Source: Desulfovibrio mangrovi
GTDB taxonomy: Bacteria; Desulfobacterota; Desulfovibrionia; Desulfovibrionales; Desulfovibrionaceae
Length of the DNA stretch: 64,000 nucleotides
Assembly (NCBI RefSeq): GCF_026230175.1
Contig: NZ_CP104208.1
Location: 2,976,001-3,040,000, forward strand
Direction: 5' to 3'
Each line of letters opens with the position of its first letter. Within the stretch, counting starts at the first letter, position 1. Shown piece by piece: positions 62,357 to 64,000 of this stretch. Both the position numbers and the translations under genes were made by a program. A model generated the notes under the pieces. The model was not told where the DNA came from and did no database searches. It was given only the letters and a program-made list of their open reading frames with translations.

Positions 62357-63619
62357 TCAGTTGGCGGAGCGGGGTACGTCGTTGTCGGCGAAAATGTCGC
62401 CCAGCCTGCCGATGAGTACGCTGTTGTCAAAGACCTCGTGCACTTTGTCGCGGGCGGCCGGAATGACACGCCGACGCAGTTCCGCGTCCGTCAGTATGCT
62501 GCGGATGCCTTCGGCAATGGCCTCAACGTCGCGGCTGGGAACAAGCATGCCGGTCACCCTGTCCTCCACAAGTTCGGGGACGCCGGAAACGTTGGTGGAC
62601 ACGACGGGAACGCCCATGGCCATGGATTCCGCAATAACGTTGGGAATGCCGTCGCGATCACCGTCCTTTGCTTCCATGCAGGCCAGCACGAAAGCCTGGG
62701 CCGTGCGGAAATATTCCAGTACCTGGTCATGCGCAATTGTGCCGGTGAACTCCACCTCATTGTCCAGTCCCAGCTTGTCGACCAGCTGTTTGAGCTGTTT
62801 GCGGTCTGCGCCGTCGCCTATGAGGGCGTAGCGGAAATCCAGCCCCTCCTTTTTCAGCAGTGCGAGGGCGTGCAGAATGTCCGGCAACCCCTTTTTTTCC
62901 ACAAAGCGGGCCACCGTCATGATGCGGTAGGGCGGCTCGGCGGGCTGTTGTTCCCGCAGGGCGGCTGCGCCATTGAAAAGCGAAAGGTCAATGCCGTGGT
63001 AGATTTTATGAATATGTTCCGGACGTTCGGTCAGGGTGTCGAGAAATAGCTTGTTGTATCCCGTGCAGGTCACTGCGAAGCGGGCAAGTGCCAGTTTTTC
63101 GCGGATGCGTTCGGGTGCCTGTGTGTAGATGTCCTTGGCGTGGGCTGTAAAACTGAACGGAATGTCCAGAAATAGTGCGCCATACAGTGCGACCGTGGTT
63201 GGCGTGTGGGCAAAGTGGGCATGCAGGTGCGCCACCTCCAGTCCTTGCGCCTTGTTGGCCAGAAAACAACCTTGCATGAAATGTTTTAGCCACGTGTGCT
63301 TTTTGGGCGCTCCGGCGAAGCGCGAGCCCAGCATGCGCAGTCCCCTGGTGAAGCGTCTGGGGTGCGAGCAGGCGTAGGCCAGAGTGTTCCAGACAAGCGC
63401 GGGCAGTCCCCAGAGCATGGATTCCGGAAGATAGGTGACCCTGGCCTGTATGTCCCTGACGGATTCATGGGTGAAATTCTCGCGCGGCTTGCGCATGGAG
63501 AAAATGTGCACGGCAAAACCGTTTTTCTCCAAGCCTCGTATCTCATTGGATATGAACGTCTCGGAGATGCGGGGGTAGCCTTTGAGCACCATACCGAGAC
63601 GTTTGGTCTGTTCGGGCAT
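62357..63619 (-). CDS. Family 4 glycosyltransferase
   Basis: 420-residue GT-B enzyme. RLGMVLKGYPRISETFISNEI is a common start for exopolysaccharide GT4 enzymes; HAHFAHTPTTVALYGALFL, KIYHGIDLSLFNG, PYRIMTVARFVEKKG and ACMEAKDGDRDGIPNVIAES (the E-x7-E motif) follow. A likely ortholog class is WcaL/colanic-acid-type transferases. It follows the partial GT gene by 3 bases and precedes the next GT4 by 32. Confidence 0.92.
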   Translation of the reverse strand: MPEQTKRLGMVLKGYPRISETFISNEIRGLEKNGFAVHIFSMRKPRENFTHESVRDIQARVTYLPESMLWGLPALVWNTLAYACSHPRRFTRGLRMLGSRFAGAPKKHTWLKHFMQGCFLANKAQGLEVAHLHAHFAHTPTTVALYGALFLDIPFSFTAHAKDIYTQAPERIREKLALARFAVTCTGYNKLFLDTLTERPEHIHKIYHGIDLSLFNGAAALREQQPAEPPYRIMTVARFVEKKGLPDILHALALLKKEGLDFRYALIGDGADRKQLKQLVDKLGLDNEVEFTGTIAHDQVLEYFRTAQAFVLACMEAKDGDRDGIPNVIAESMAMGVPVVSTNVSGVPELVEDRVTGMLVPSRDVEAIAEGIRSILTDAELRRRVIPAARDKVHEVFDNSVLIGRLGDIFADNDVPRSAN

Positions 63620-63622
63620 TCG

Positions 63623-64000
63623 TTATTCCTTGCGAAACGCTGAGAGTCGGGAGCGCATGACGTCGAGTCCGGTCATGGGGAAGTCCTTGATGGCCTCGGA
63701 ATAGGATTGGGGAGCCTCAAGCAGGGCATCGATTTTTCTTCTGAGCGCTGCAGGTTCCAGCATATCCCACTTGAGATAATCGGCCAGTCCGGCTTTCTTG
63801 AGCACTTTGGCGCGGATGAGCTGCTCCTGTCTTGGGCTTTCCCGTGGTATGATGAGCGAAACCTTCTTGAGGGACAGGATCTCGCACACCGTGTTGTAGC
63901 CGCCCATGCTGACGATGACGTCTGCCGTGGCGATGATCTTTTCCATGCGTTTCTGGAAGGTGGAAAAGGCCACGCCGCATTTGCGTGCCCGCGCAGCGAG
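63623..64000 (-). CDS. GT28-like glycosyltransferase, C-terminal part only
   Basis: The frame is open to the window edge, so only the last ~125 residues are seen. They contain ATADVIVSMGGYNTVCEILSLKKVSLIIPRESPRQEQLIRA, here split as ADVIVSMGGYNTVCEIL and IPRESPRQEQLIRA, the donor-binding end of MurG-like enzymes. It resembles the protein at 59321-60559. The start lies outside the window. It is the most upstream visible gene of the long operon. Confidence 0.85.
   Translation of the reverse strand, partial: LAARARKCGVAFSTFQKRMEKIIATADVIVSMGGYNTVCEILSLKKVSLIIPRESPRQEQLIRAKVLKKAGLADYLKWDMLEPAALRRKIDALLEAPQSYSEAIKDFPMTGLDVMRSRLSAFRKE

Overview
The window looks like a chromosomal segment of a Desulfovibrio-like sulfate reducer (Desulfovibrionales). 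It is GC-rich with AT-richer islands. The evidence is the overall gene style: several sigma-54 activators, a BCCT carrier, an ADP-forming acyl-CoA synthetase, NADP-type glutamate dehydrogenase, GGDEF and HD-GYP signalling proteins, and cell-shape peptidases typical of curved cells. There are no rRNA genes, CRISPR arrays, integrases or transposases. One intact tRNA (Ala, GGC) is present.

1-19.4 kb is mostly core. It holds a truncated sensor kinase; a coupled pair of peptidoglycan carboxypeptidases (M15, then a Csd4/Pgp1-type M14); dnaX; a diguanylate cyclase; an arsR-acr3 arsenite operon whose operator overlaps the promoter; a secreted OB-fold-like protein behind a sigma-54 promoter next to a sigma-54 activator with an atypical receiver; a DUF2959 lipoprotein with YccF; the acyl-CoA synthetase; gdhA; and tRNA-Ala.

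19.4-31.1 kb looks like a self-contained sigma-54 regulon. A PAS-sigma-54 activator (24595-26103) sits among four transcription units: two alkaline-phosphatase-fold proteins, a BCCT carrier, osmC-lpd-gcvH, and an EamA exporter with a YitT protein. Each unit has a -24/-12 promoter. The palindrome GCGACA-N4-TGTCGC occurs three times exactly and once nearly exactly upstream of these units, with related half-sites at the BCCT gene. The substrate is unknown. This is the best candidate for an undescribed system.

31.1-38.9 kb is mosaic accessory DNA. It contains a MerR regulator, a glycosyltransferase flanked by ~245-bp direct repeats, a decayed Wzx-like flippase, an OafA-type acyltransferase and a Sel1 lipoprotein. 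Two truncated copies of the tRNA-Ala 3' half (34832 and 38717), both starting in the anticodon loop, look like attachment-site scars.

38.9-46.8 kb carries signalling genes: an HD-GYP sensor, a cyclic-nucleotide-binding protein with an ABC exporter whose nucleotide-binding domain has a large insertion, and a PP2C phosphatase / anti-sigma kinase / STAS partner-switch operon.

46.8-64.0 kb is a single tight minus-strand gene run, many genes overlapping by 1-4 bases and most others a few tens of bases apart. It encodes glycosyltransferases, a histidine phosphatase, a polysaccharide deacetylase, a small FtsX permease, a methyltransferase, a LolD/MacB-type ATPase, a 1723-residue fusion of an inactive M28-like domain with an FtsX permease, and two large OPT/DUF6785-like membrane proteins. 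I infer an envelope glycan synthesis or export function.
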